The notes: a model not told the origin generated them from the sequence alone. A stretch of DNA of 64,000 bases from Streptomyces sp. CB01249 (GCF_001905735.1 NZ_LISW01000005.1:89969-153968); one strand, 5' to 3'; positions 39,129-48,070 are shown, counted from the first letter of the stretch. A program made the numbers and translations.

Positions 39129-41273
39129 ATGCGACGCCCTCAGAATCCGCACCCGGGCAATCTGCCCGCCGAGCTGAACGACTTCGTGGGCCGGGAGAGC
39201 GAGTTGGCCGCTCTCGCCCGCTCCCTCGACGAGTCCCGGCTCGTGACCGTGACCGGGGTGGGCGGAGTCGGCAAGACCCGCCTGGTCACCAGAGCCGCGG
39301 CGCTGTTGGAGAAACGGTACTGCGACGGGGTGTGGCTGGTGGAGCTGTCCGCCGTCCACGACGCCGATCTGCTGGAACACGCCGTGGCCGAGGCGCTGGG
39401 GCTCACCGACCACACCGCCCGGCCGCCCCGCGCGGCGATCGTGGAGCACTGCGCCGACCTCGGCCTCCTGCTGGTGATCGACGGCTTCGAGCACCTGGTG
39501 GACGAGTGCGCCGCGCTGGTGCGGGAGCTGCTGCGCCGCGCCCCGCGGCTGCGGGTCCTGGCGGCGGGCCGGCTGCCGCTGGAGCTGGCGGGCGAGGCCG
39601 TCCACCCGCTCGCGACCATGACCGACGAGGACGCGCTCCGGCTGTTCGCCGAGCGGGCCGCCGGGGTGCGCCCCGACTTCCGGCTGACCGAGCGCGGCCG
39701 CGCCCACGCCCGGGAGCTGTGCCGCCGGCTCGACGGGATCCCGCTGGCCCTGGAGCTGGCGGCGGGGCGGCTGCGGGCCCTGTCGACCGAGCAGGTGCTG
39801 CAACGGCTGGACGACCGCTTCCGGCTGCTGACCGGGGGCAGCCGGGGCGCGCTGGAGCGGCACCAGACGCTGCGGACGGCCATCGGCTGGAGCCATGAGC
39901 TGTGCGCGCCGCCGCAGCGGCTGCTGTGGGCCCGGCTCTCGGTCTTCGCCGGGCAGTTCGACCTGGAGGCCGTCGAGTACATCTGCAGCGGGCCCGACCT
40001 GCCCGCCGATTCGGTGCTCGACGTGCTGTCGGGGCTGCTGGCCCAGTCCGTGGTGCTGCGTGAGGACTCCCCCGCTGGGACCCGCTACCGGATGCTGGAC
40101 ACCGTGCGCGAGTACGGGGCCGAGTGGCTGGCCGCCACCGGGGACACCGACCGGCTGCGCCGCCGTCACCGCGACTGGTTCCTGGGGCTCGCGACCTGGT
40201 GCGAGCTGGACTGGTTCAGCCCCCGGCAGGCAGAGGTGGCGGCCCGGGCCGAGAGCGAGCTGCCGAATCTGCGCCGGGCCATGGAATGCTCCCTGGAGTC
40301 CCCGCAGGAAGCGCATCTGGCGCAGTACCTGGCGGGCACGCTGTGGTTCCTGTGGGTCGGCTGCGGGCGCCTCTCGGAGGGCCGGCACTGGCTGGAGCAC
40401 GTACTGGAGGAGGAGACCCCGTACGACTCCTCGCGGCTGAAGGCCCTGTGGGTGCTGGGCTACGTGGCCGTCCTCCAGGGGGACCCGGTGGGGGCGATCT
40501 CCGCACTGACGGAGTGCCGGGAGGAGGCCGAGGCGGCGGGCGACGCCACCGCCGCCGCGTACGCCGTGCACCGCACCGGATGCCTGGCCCTGGTCACCGA
40601 CGACATGGAGCGCGCCCGGGGCCTCCTGGACGACGCGCTCGCCCGCTACCGGGAGCTGGGCGAGCTGAACAGCAACGTCCTGATGGCCCAGGTCGAACTG
40701 GCTATGGCCACCGGCTTCCTGGGGGACGCGGAGCGGGCCGTCGCGATCTGCGAGGAGGTCCGGGACATCTGCGAGGACCACGGCGAGCGGTGGGCCCTGA
40801 GCTACGCGCTGTACGTCCTGGCCTACGCCGCCCTGGAGCGGGGCGACCCCGAGCGGGCCCGGGGGCTGCTCCTCGAATCGCTCGCCATCAGCCACGGCTT
40901 CCACGACCTGCTCGGCACGGTCCTGGTCCTCGAACTGCTGGCCCTGGTCACGGTCACCGAGGGGGACGCGGCCGAGGCGGCGCTGCTCCAGGGGGCGGCC
41001 GACCGGATCTGGCCCTCGGTGGGGCTGCCGCTGTTCGGCTCGGCGTACTACGGGGCGCCGAGGGCCCGCTGCGAGGAGCTGGCGCTGCGGGAGCTGGGCG
41101 GGGCGCGGTACGCGGCGGCGCTCGGCGCGGGCGGTGAGCTGGCGCCGGACGCGGCGGTCGCCCGGGCGCTGCTGGGGCGGGAGAACGCGAAAGCCCGCCG
41201 CCTCCCCGGGGACCGGGAAGGGGCGGGCCTGAGCGCCGGTGAAGAGCGGCTACGCCTGGATCAGCGGGCGTAG
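39129..41273 (+). CDS. NB-ARC/TPR (AfsR-like) ATPase without DNA-binding domain
   Basis: 714 aa from the ATG (MRRPQNPHPGNLP). Walker A GVGGVGKTRLV at about residues 43-53 and LLLVIDGFEHLVDE as Walker B (about 118), typical of signal-transduction NTPases. The middle has a winged-helix-like region (about 250-330) and TPR repeats at about 430-660. Unlike AfsR it has no SARP domain, and no LuxR HTH follows, so output is probably by protein-protein contact. No TTA codon was noticed. Its 3' end overlaps rpsD by 13 bp in convergent orientation. Confidence 0.88.
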   Translation: MRRPQNPHPGNLPAELNDFVGRESELAALARSLDESRLVTVTGVGGVGKTRLVTRAAALLEKRYCDGVWLVELSAVHDADLLEHAVAEALGLTDHTARPPRAAIVEHCADLGLLLVIDGFEHLVDECAALVRELLRRAPRLRVLAAGRLPLELAGEAVHPLATMTDEDALRLFAERAAGVRPDFRLTERGRAHARELCRRLDGIPLALELAAGRLRALSTEQVLQRLDDRFRLLTGGSRGALERHQTLRTAIGWSHELCAPPQRLLWARLSVFAGQFDLEAVEYICSGPDLPADSVLDVLSGLLAQSVVLREDSPAGTRYRMLDTVREYGAEWLAATGDTDRLRRRHRDWFLGLATWCELDWFSPRQAEVAARAESELPNLRRAMECSLESPQEAHLAQYLAGTLWFLWVGCGRLSEGRHWLEHVLEEETPYDSSRLKALWVLGYVAVLQGDPVGAISALTECREEAEAAGDATAAAYAVHRTGCLALVTDDMERARGLLDDALARYRELGELNSNVLMAQVELAMATGFLGDAERAVAICEEVRDICEDHGERWALSYALYVLAYAALERGDPERARGLLLESLAISHGFHDLLGTVLVLELLALVTVTEGDAAEAALLQGAADRIWPSVGLPLFGSAYYGAPRARCEELALRELGGARYAAALGAGGELAPDAAVARALLGRENAKARRLPGDREGAGLSAGEERLRLDQRA

Positions 41274-41875
41274 TACTCGACGACGAGCTGCTCGTCGCAG
41301 ATCACGGGGATTTCCTTGCGGTTCGGGTCCCGGTCAAGGCGGAAGGCCAGGGCCTTCAGGTTCACCTGCAGGTAGCGCGGGGTCTCACCGTCGGTGTCGT
41401 AACCACCCTCGCGAGCAACCTGGAAGGGGTGCTTGTCGCGGCTGCGCTCACGGACCATGACGATGTCGTCCGGACGGACGCGGAACGACGGCTTGTCGAC
41501 CTTGCCACCGTTGACCTCGATGTGGCCGTGGACGACCATCTGGCGCGCCTGGTAGATCGTCTTGGCGATACCGGAACGCAGGACCAGCGCGTCGAGGCGG
41601 CGCTCGAGCTCGACGACCAGCGCCTCGCCCGTCTTGCCCTCGGCCTTCTTGGCGCGGTCGTAGGCACGCGCCATCTGGCGCTCGCTGATGTCGTACTGCG
41701 CACGCAGACGCTGCTTCTCGAGCAGACGGACCTTGTAGTCCGAGTTCTGCTTGCGGCCGCGGCCGTGCTCGCCCGGCGGGTAGGGGCGGGCCTCGAAGTA
41801 CTTGACCGCCTTCGGCGTCAGCGCGATGCCGAGCGCGCGGCTCTTCTTGACCTTGGGACGCGACTGATTAGGCAC
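41261..41875 (-). CDS. rpsD: 30S ribosomal protein S4
   Basis: 204 aa S4 with the S4 RNA-binding domain at about residues 92-155 (RLDALVLRSGIAKTIYQARQ). No Cys pairs at the N-terminus, so it is the zinc-independent form. Monocistronic, away from the alpha operon, as in other Streptomyces. GTG start with GGAG upstream. Its promoter must lie in the 56 bp shared with the divergent iron-box gene or inside that gene. Confidence 0.97.
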   Translation of the reverse strand: MPNQSRPKVKKSRALGIALTPKAVKYFEARPYPPGEHGRGRKQNSDYKVRLLEKQRLRAQYDISERQMARAYDRAKKAEGKTGEALVVELERRLDALVLRSGIAKTIYQARQMVVHGHIEVNGGKVDKPSFRVRPDDIVMVRERSRDKHPFQVAREGGYDTDGETPRYLQVNLKALAFRLDRDPNRKEIPVICDEQLVVEYYAR

Positions 41876-41898
41876 GTTCTCCAGACCTCCGTTGTAGG

Positions 41899-41917
41899 TT
41901 AGGTTAGGCTCACCTTA
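41899..41917. promoter_or_regulatory. DmdR-type iron box
   Basis: TTAGGTTAGGCTCACCTTA matches the published 19-bp Streptomyces DmdR1 consensus TTAGGTTAGGCTCACCTAA at 18 of 19 positions. It lies 14 bp before the plus-strand DUF2470 gene and 23 bp before the rpsD start, so bound DmdR could block both. Confidence 0.85.
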
Positions 41918-41931
41918 CTCAAGGAGATCGC

Positions 41932-42765
41932 ATGTCTCGCCCTGGGAACACCACACACGTCACGGACAGCACAGACAGCATCGACGCGCCTGATGGCGTC
42001 GAGATGACGGAGGACCGATCAGATCGTGGTCAGCCGCGTCCCAGCGGGCTTGAAATCACACGGATGCCGTCAGCAGCCGAGCGCACACGAACTCTCGTAC
42101 AGAGTACCTGCTCCGCGGTACTGCTCGTTCCCGGGCTCGAAGCCGCGGGCTCGGACCAGCTCATGCCGCTTTCCCGGGGCGTGGGACCGGACGGCGATCT
42201 GTTCCTGGAATTCCCCGCGGACTCCCCGGCCGTACGGGCCGCGACGCACGCCCAGGACGACGAGCTGCCGGCCGTGCTGGAGGTCACGGACGTCGCCCCG
42301 GTCTCGGTACCCCACCGGATCCGGGGCCGCGCCCGAGTCAGCGGCTGGCTGACCGCCGTCCCCGGAATGGCGGGCCCCGGCCGGATGATGCTCCGCCTGG
42401 AGACCGACGAGGCGCACATCGACGACCTGTGGGGCGTGGAGGACGTCGAGGCCGAGAGCTTCCGCGACGCCGCCCCCGACCCGCTCGCCCTCCACGAGGC
42501 CGAGCTGCTCCAGCACCTCTACTCCTCGCACACGGAGGAGCTGGCGTCGCTGTGCGAACTGCTCGGCGAGCGGGCCGTGTGCTCCTGCCCCGAGCACCGG
42601 CCGGCCGTGGTGCCGCTGGTGCTTGACCGGTTCGGGCTGCGGGTGCGCTTCTGCGAGCAGGAGGGCGGCTGCTTCGACGCCCGCTTCGAGTTCCCCGAGC
42701 CGGTGCGGGACGTGGTGGAACTCAGCCACGCCATGCACACGCTCTTCGCGGCCGCCGGTCACTGA
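41932..42765 (+). CDS. DUF2470 (HugZ-like) protein with iron-box control
   Basis: 277 aa. Residues about 45-180 resemble the FMN-binding split barrel of HugZ/pyridoxamine oxidase-like proteins and the C-terminal part (about 185-270) is DUF2470; HugZ members open haem to release iron. Four or five Cys sit in the C-terminal half (LCELLGERAVCSCPEH, CEQEGGCFD). Iron-box control supports a role in iron or haem use. ATG start with AAGGAG at 41920-41926. Confidence 0.82.
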   Translation: MSRPGNTTHVTDSTDSIDAPDGVEMTEDRSDRGQPRPSGLEITRMPSAAERTRTLVQSTCSAVLLVPGLEAAGSDQLMPLSRGVGPDGDLFLEFPADSPAVRAATHAQDDELPAVLEVTDVAPVSVPHRIRGRARVSGWLTAVPGMAGPGRMMLRLETDEAHIDDLWGVEDVEAESFRDAAPDPLALHEAELLQHLYSSHTEELASLCELLGERAVCSCPEHRPAVVPLVLDRFGLRVRFCEQEGGCFDARFEFPEPVRDVVELSHAMHTLFAAAGH

Positions 42766-42785
42766 GGAGCGCGTCGGACGCCCGC

Positions 42786-42810
42786 CGGGCACGGACTCAG
42801 GCCGTGCCCG
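42786..42810. terminator. Stem-loop at convergent DUF2470/rarA ends
   Basis: Perfect 9-bp stem (42786-42794 with 42802-42810) overlapping the last codons of rarA; likely serves both genes. Confidence 0.6.
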
Positions 42811-44173
42811 TCCCGTCCTCGCCGTCCGCCCGGCCCAGCCGCTCCCTGACCCGGTCCACCACGTCCGCGCACCGCGCCTCGGCGCCGTAGCGGGTGGGGC
42901 GGTAGTACTGCTTGTCGCTCACCGCGTCCGGCGCGTACTGCTGGGCGGCGATGCCACCGGGCACGTCGTGCGGGTAGACGTAGCCCTGGGCGTGGCCCAG
43001 CTTGGCCGCGCCCTTGTAGTGGCCGTCGCGCAGATGGGCCGGGACCGGGCCGGCCAGCCCCTTGCGGATGTCCTCGCGGGCGGCGGAGATCGCCAGCGTC
43101 GCCGCGTTGGACTTGGGGGCGAGGGCCAGCGCGATGGTGGCGTGGCTGAGGGTGAGCGCCGCCTCGGGAAAGCCGATCAGGGCCACCGCCTGGGCGGCCG
43201 CGACCGCGGTGGGCAGCGCCGTGGGGTCGGCGAGGCCGATGTCCTCGCTGGCCGAGATCATCAGCCGCCGGGCGATGAAACGCGGGTCCTCCCCCGCCTC
43301 GATCATGCGGGCCAGGTAGTGCAGGGCCGCGTCGACGTCGGAGCCCCGGATCGACTTGATCAGGGCGCTGGCCACGTCGTAGTGCTGGTCGCCGTCCCGG
43401 TCGTACTTCACGGCCGCCCGGTCGACGGTCTCCTCCAGGGTGAGGAGCGTGATCTCCTCCTCCTGCTTGGACAGCGCGGCCCCGGCGGCGGCCTCCAGGG
43501 CGGTCAGCGCGCGGCGGGCGTCGCCCCCGGCGATGCGCAGCAGGTGCTCCTCGGCGTCCTCCGGCAGGCCCACCGCGCCGCCGAGCCCGCGCTCGTCGGT
43601 GAGGGCGCGGCGCAGCAGGCCGCGCAGGTCGTCGTCGGTCAGGGGCTCCAGCGTGAGCAGCAGCGAGCGCGAGAGGAGCGGGGAGATGACGGAGAAGTAC
43701 GGGTTCTCCGTGGTGGCGGCGATCAGGGTGACCCAGCGGTTCTCGACGGCGGGGAGCAGGGAGTCCTGCTGGGCCTTGGAGAAGCGGTGGATCTCGTCCA
43801 GGAAGAGGACGGTCTCCTTGCCGTACCCCCCGGTGGCGCGGCGGGCGCCCTCGATCACGGCGCGGACTTCCTTGACGCCGGCGGTGATCGCGGAGAGCTC
43901 CACGAACCGCTTGTTCGTCGCCTTGCTGACCACGTACGCGAGGGTGGTCTTGCCGGTCCCGGGCGGGCCCCAGAGGATGACCGACGAGGGGCCGGCCGGT
44001 CCGCCGCCGCTCTCGCCGACCAGGCGGCGCAGGGGCGAGCCCGGCTTGAGCAGATGCTGCTGGCCGACGACCTCGTCCAGGGTACGGGGACGCATCCGGA
44101 CGGCCAGCGGGCTGCTGGACGGATCCTTCTCCTGGCGGTCTTCGGCAGCGGCGGTAAAGAGGTCGGGCTCCAC
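42797..44173 (-). CDS. rarA: Replication-associated recombination ATPase RarA (MgsA)
   Basis: 458 aa AAA+ ATPase. Walker A WGPPGTGKTT at about 66, Walker B VLFLDEIHRFSK, sensor 1 and Arg-finger segments (ATTENPYFSV), clamp-loader-like C-terminal tetramerisation region. Acts at stalled or collapsed forks. GTG start only 7 nt after the -10 of a PafBC-type promoter, so the mRNA is probably leaderless. Confidence 0.96.
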   Translation of the reverse strand: MEPDLFTAAAEDRQEKDPSSSPLAVRMRPRTLDEVVGQQHLLKPGSPLRRLVGESGGGPAGPSSVILWGPPGTGKTTLAYVVSKATNKRFVELSAITAGVKEVRAVIEGARRATGGYGKETVLFLDEIHRFSKAQQDSLLPAVENRWVTLIAATTENPYFSVISPLLSRSLLLTLEPLTDDDLRGLLRRALTDERGLGGAVGLPEDAEEHLLRIAGGDARRALTALEAAAGAALSKQEEEITLLTLEETVDRAAVKYDRDGDQHYDVASALIKSIRGSDVDAALHYLARMIEAGEDPRFIARRLMISASEDIGLADPTALPTAVAAAQAVALIGFPEAALTLSHATIALALAPKSNAATLAISAAREDIRKGLAGPVPAHLRDGHYKGAAKLGHAQGYVYPHDVPGGIAAQQYAPDAVSDKQYYRPTRYGAEARCADVVDRVRERLGRADGEDGTGTA

Positions 44174-44180
44174 GTCTCGA

Positions 44181-44203
44181 AGCCTATGTCACCGCACTGA
44201 CAA
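44181..44203 (-). promoter_or_regulatory. RecA-NDp (PafBC-type) promoter of rarA
   Basis: TTGTCAGTG (44195-44203) then 8 nt then TAGGCT (44181-44186) on the minus strand: a complete match to TTGTCRGTG-N8-TANNNT. The hexamer ends 7 nt before the GTG, predicting transcription from the start codon. Confidence 0.8.
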
Positions 44204-44208
44204 CGCCT

Positions 44209-44230
44209 CCGGGCCGGTCGTCCGGCCCGG
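44209..44230 (-). terminator. VKOR terminator hairpin
   Basis: Perfect 9-bp stem (44209-44217 with 44222-44230), 4-nt loop, 14 bp past the VKOR stop and just upstream of the rarA promoter. Confidence 0.7.
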
Positions 44231-44244
44231 CGGTACGGCGCGGG

Positions 44245-44880
44245 TCAGCTGGTCCAGAAGTCCCACCAGCGGGTCAGGATCAGCATGCCGATGATGCCGA
44301 TCCACAGCACCGGGGGAACCCAGTGGAACTCGGTGAGGCCGTTGCGCAGCCAGGAGGGCGCGGGGATGATCCGGTGCCGGATGTTGTGCGTGGTGACGTA
44401 GCAGAACATCAGGATGGTGGCGACCCAGGCCAGGCAGCACCACAGGCACAGCGAGTTGATGTTGTACAGCGACTGGTACTGGAGCCAGGTGCAGAAGCCG
44501 ACGCCGAACAGCGTGCCCGCGTTCATGCCGAGCCAGTACCAGGGGCGGAAGCGGGCTCCGGCGAGGATGGCCAGGCCGATGGCGATGATCACCGGGTAGG
44601 TGACCATGCCGAGCCAGGGGTTGGGGAAGCCGAAGGCGGACGCCTGCTCGCTCTTCATGATGTTGCCGCAGGCGACCACGGGGTTGAGGCTGCACCCGGG
44701 GACGAAGGAGGGGTCCTCCATCATCTTGAGCTTGTCGAGCGTGATGACCCATGCGGCGAGCGTTCCGGCGGCGCCCGTGATCATGAGCAGGATGGCCAGC
44801 GCGCGGCTGCCGCCGATGGTCCGCTTCCCGCCCCTCTCGTCCTGGTCGGAGGAGGGATGGTCAACCGCTGCAGTCGTCAT
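44245..44880 (-). CDS. Vitamin K epoxide reductase family protein
   Basis: 211 aa, about five transmembrane helices. Loop Cys pair in CSLNPVVACGN (about 63-71) and active-site CLWC in SLCLWCCLAW (about 143), the VKOR disulphide relay. In actinobacteria VKOR reoxidises a DsbA-like thiol oxidase through menaquinone to support disulphide formation outside the cell. The usual DsbA partner is not adjacent. ATG start. Confidence 0.92.
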   Translation of the reverse strand: MTTAAVDHPSSDQDERGGKRTIGGSRALAILLMITGAAGTLAAWVITLDKLKMMEDPSFVPGCSLNPVVACGNIMKSEQASAFGFPNPWLGMVTYPVIIAIGLAILAGARFRPWYWLGMNAGTLFGVGFCTWLQYQSLYNINSLCLWCCLAWVATILMFCYVTTHNIRHRIIPAPSWLRNGLTEFHWVPPVLWIGIIGMLILTRWWDFWTS

Positions 44881-45123
44881 ATCGCCGTTTCCGTCACTGA
44901 GTAGCCTGCTGGGGCAGGGTCATTGTGCCGCACGGCCGGGCCGCTCTTCCGTTCGATGCACATAAAGACGTACGCACCCGAGCGGCCCGGTCCCGGAGCG
45001 GATCCCGGGCCCCGCAGCCGCGACGAGGTCCCTCACACCCCGCAGGCCTCTCACCCCGGCGTCACCTCCCGCACAGCCGGAATCACCGTGCGGGATGAAT
45101 CCGCGCCCACCACATTGACGCGA

Positions 45124-45148
45124 GGGGGCGGGCCCACCGCCCGCCCCC
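45124..45148 (-). terminator. hisS terminator hairpin
   Basis: Perfect 10-bp G/C stem (45124-45133 with 45139-45148), 5-nt loop, 9 bp beyond the hisS stop. Confidence 0.75.
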
Positions 45149-45156
45149 CGCACGTC

Positions 45157-46419
45157 TCAGGCGAGGCGCGCGCGGACCGTCTCGACCACGTCGGAGACGG
45201 GGACCGGCATCTGCTCGCCGGACTCCATGTCCTTGAGCTGGACGTGGCCCTCGGCCAGGTCGCGCTCGCCGGCCACGATCGTGAACCGGGCGCCCGAGCG
45301 GTTGGCGCTCTTCATCGCGCCCTTCAGCCCCCGGCCGCCGTACGCGAAGTCCGCGGCCACGCCCTCCCGGCGCAGCCGGGTGACGACGCCGAACAGGACC
45401 CGGCGGGCCTCCTCGCCGAGCGGGACCGCGAAGACGCTGGTGGTGGAGGGCAGGTCCAGCTCGATGCCCTCGGCCTCCAGGGCGAGGACCGTGCGGTCCA
45501 CGCCGAGCGCCCAGCCGACCGACGGGAGCGCCGGGCCGCCGATCATCTCGGAGAGCCCGTCGTAGCGGCCGCCGCCGCCCACCGCGGACTGCGAGCCGAG
45601 GCCGTCGTGGACGAACTCGAAGGTGGTGCGCGTGTAGTAGTCGAGGCCGCGGACCAGCTTCTCGTCGTCCTCGTAGATCACCCCGGCCTCGTTGAGCAGG
45701 TCGCGGACCTGCTCGTGGTACGCCTTGCACGCGTCGCAGAGGAAGTCGCGCAGCACCGGGGCGCCGGTCAGCTGCTTCTGGACCTCGGGGCGCTTGTCGT
45801 CCAGGACGCGCAGCGGGTTGATTTCGATGCGCCGGCGGGTCTCCTCGTCCAGGTCGAGTTCGCGCAGGAAGCCCTGGAGCGCGTCCCGGTAGACGGGGCG
45901 GCACTCCTTGTCGCCCAGCGAGTTCAGCAGGATCCGGAACTCGCGCAGGCCCAGCGCACGGTACGCCTGGTCGGCCAGGATGATCAGCTCGGCATCGAGC
46001 GCCGGGTCCTCGGCGCCGATGGCCTCCGCCCCGACCTGCGAGAAGTGGCGGTAGCGGCCCTTCTGCGGGCGCTCGTAGCGGTAGTACGAGCCGGAGTACC
46101 AGAGCTTGACCGGCAGGTTGCCCAGCTTGTGGAGGTTGGCCTCCAGGGCCGCGCGGAGCACCGAAGCGGTGCCCTCGGGGCGCAGGGCGAGCTGGGAGCC
46201 GCCCTTGGTGGTGAGGGTGTACATCTCCTTGGTCACGATGTCGGTGGACTCACCGACGCCGCGCGAGAAGAGGGCCACGTCCTCGAAGCCGGGGGTCTCG
46301 ATGTAGCCGTAGCCGGAGTTCTTCAGCGGGGCGGCGATCGCCTCGCGCACCGCCAGGTACTTCGCGGAGTCCGGCGGCGTCAGGTCGTACGTGCCCTTGG
46401 GGGCCTTGAAGGTGCTCAC
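45157..46419 (-). CDS. hisS: Histidyl-tRNA synthetase
   Basis: 420 aa from the GTG (VSTFKAPKGTYDLTPPD). Class II synthetase: motif 2 near RPQKGRYRHFSQ, histidine loop AVGGGGRYDGL (about 283), motif 3 ALGVDRTVLAL; C-terminal anticodon-binding domain. A GTG five codons upstream is a possible alternative. 11 bp after the MBL hydrolase stop, so probably co-transcribed. Confidence 0.96.
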   Translation of the reverse strand: MSTFKAPKGTYDLTPPDSAKYLAVREAIAAPLKNSGYGYIETPGFEDVALFSRGVGESTDIVTKEMYTLTTKGGSQLALRPEGTASVLRAALEANLHKLGNLPVKLWYSGSYYRYERPQKGRYRHFSQVGAEAIGAEDPALDAELIILADQAYRALGLREFRILLNSLGDKECRPVYRDALQGFLRELDLDEETRRRIEINPLRVLDDKRPEVQKQLTGAPVLRDFLCDACKAYHEQVRDLLNEAGVIYEDDEKLVRGLDYYTRTTFEFVHDGLGSQSAVGGGGRYDGLSEMIGGPALPSVGWALGVDRTVLALEAEGIELDLPSTTSVFAVPLGEEARRVLFGVVTRLRREGVAADFAYGGRGLKGAMKSANRSGARFTIVAGERDLAEGHVQLKDMESGEQMPVPVSDVVETVRARLA

Positions 46420-46430
46420 GATCGCTCTCG

Positions 46431-47126
46431 TCACATTCCTCGTCGGGGCGCGTCCGCACCGGTCATCCCGGTCAGAAACGGGTTGGTGGCGCGCTCGCGG
46501 CCGATGGTCGTCTGGGGGCCGTGGCCGGACAGCACCACGGTCGAGTCGTCGAGCGGCAGGCACACACGGGCCAGCGACTCGAGGAGCTCGGCGTGGTCGC
46601 CGCCGGGCAGGTCGGTGCGTCCGACGGAGCCGGCGAAGAGCAGGTCGCCCGAGAAGAGGACCGGGGGGACCTCCGGGGTCTCGGGCATCCTGAACGTCAC
46701 CGACCCCTTGGTATGGCCGGGCGCGTGCGCGACGCCGAACTCCATGCCCGCGAGGCTCAACCGGGCGCCGTCGGTCAGCTCCTGGACGTCGTCCGGCTCG
46801 CCCACCGTCAGTTCGCCCATGAGCGGCATCCCGATGGAGCGGCCGAGGGCCTTCTCCGGGTCGCTCATCATGTAGCGGTCCCGGGGGTGGATCCAGGCGG
46901 GGACATCGTGCGCGCCGCACACCGGGACGACCGAGGCGACGTGGTCGATGTGGCCGTGTGTGAGGACGACGGCGACGGGCTTGAGCCGATGCTTCCTCAG
47001 CGTTTCCTCGACTCCGGCGGCGGCCTGGTGGCCCGGGTCGATGATCACGCACTCCTCACCCGCGGCGGGGGCGACCAGGTAACAGTTGGTCCCCCAGGCC
47101 CCGGCGGGGAACCCGGCAATCAGCAC
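46431..47126 (-). CDS. MBL-fold metallo-hydrolase (glyoxalase II-like)
   Basis: 231 aa. Metal motif LTHGHIDHVA at about 57-66, further ligands in APGHTKGSV and LSGHGPQT. Di-zinc hydrolase of the GloB/YcbL group; substrate unknown. Conserved pairing with hisS and, divergently, with a cyclophilin. GTG start. Confidence 0.9.
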   Translation of the reverse strand: MLIAGFPAGAWGTNCYLVAPAAGEECVIIDPGHQAAAGVEETLRKHRLKPVAVVLTHGHIDHVASVVPVCGAHDVPAWIHPRDRYMMSDPEKALGRSIGMPLMGELTVGEPDDVQELTDGARLSLAGMEFGVAHAPGHTKGSVTFRMPETPEVPPVLFSGDLLFAGSVGRTDLPGGDHAELLESLARVCLPLDDSTVVLSGHGPQTTIGRERATNPFLTGMTGADAPRRGM

Positions 47127-47275
47127 GATCGTCCTTAAATGGTCGTCCTACGCGGAAGAGCGACCGCGAGGTCACAGCAGTTCAGAGCCTACCGGCGCTC
47201 CTCATTCCACAGCTAACCCATATACGGTACGGGGCGACCCAGGCTCGAACACACGACGTACAAGGAGAACACCCG

Positions 47276-48070
47276 GTGGTCACCAGCGATCAGCGGCGGC
47301 GGCAGCTCGCCCGGGAGAAGTACGAGCGGCAGCAGCGACGCCGGGAGGACGCCCGGCGGCGTACGAGGCGGCTGACGCTCGCCATCACCTCGGCGGTCGC
47401 CGTGGTGGCGGTCATCGGCGGCGCGACGTACCTCGCCACCAGCGGGAACGACGACAAGGACAAGACGGACGCGGCGGCGAGCCAGAGCCCGTCGGCCGAG
47501 GCGTCGCCCTCCCCCACGGAGGAGGCGAAGCCCGAGCCCGCGATGAAGATCGACAAGAAGGCCACGTACACGATGTCGCTCAAGACGAGCCAGGGCGACA
47601 TCGCGTTCACCATGGACGCGTCGAAGACCCCGCACACGACGAACTCCTTCAAGTCGCTGGCCGACAAGAAGTTCTTCGACGGCACCAAGTGCCACCGGCT
47701 GACCACGGAGAACATCTACGTCCTCCAGTGCGGCGACCCCAAGGGCGACGGCACGGGCGGTCCGGGCTACACGATCCCCGACGAGAACCTGACCGCGCTG
47801 GGCAAGGCGGGCGCGGACGGCTCGGTGACGTACCCGGCGGGCACGGTGGCGATGGCCAATACCGGTCAGGAGCACACCGGCGGCAGCCAGTTCTTCCTGG
47901 TCTACAAGGACAGCAAGCTGCCGCCCACGTACACGCCGTTCGGCACGATGGACGCGAAGTCGCTGAAGGCCGTGCAGGCCGTCGGCAAGGCCGGAGTGGA
48001 CGGCGGCGGCCCCGACGGGGCGCCGAAGAAGGCCGTGAACATCTCGAAGCTGACCGTCGACAAGAAGTGA
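47276..48070 (+). CDS. Membrane-anchored cyclophilin-type peptidyl-prolyl isomerase
   Basis: 264 aa. A basic N-terminus (Arg/Gln-rich) leads into one transmembrane segment (about 35-55, LAITSAVAVVAVIGGATYLA), a charged Ser/Glu linker (to about 98), then a cyclophilin domain with FDGTKCHRL and GSQFFLVY. It should catalyse proline isomerisation outside the membrane. GTG start with AAGGAG at 47262-47267. Confidence 0.92.
   Translation: MVTSDQRRRQLAREKYERQQRRREDARRRTRRLTLAITSAVAVVAVIGGATYLATSGNDDKDKTDAAASQSPSAEASPSPTEEAKPEPAMKIDKKATYTMSLKTSQGDIAFTMDASKTPHTTNSFKSLADKKFFDGTKCHRLTTENIYVLQCGDPKGDGTGGPGYTIPDENLTALGKAGADGSVTYPAGTVAMANTGQEHTGGSQFFLVYKDSKLPPTYTPFGTMDAKSLKAVQAVGKAGVDGGGPDGAPKKAVNISKLTVDKK

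Noticed and set aside
38912..39130. Small minus-strand gene overlapping the DUF948/NB-ARC divergent gap
   Set aside because: No ribosome binding site and would occupy both promoters; composition looks like intergenic DNA.
44920..45153. Small minus-strand gene between VKOR and hisS
   Set aside because: No Shine-Dalgarno, Gly/Arg-rich composition, and it overlaps the hisS terminator hairpin.
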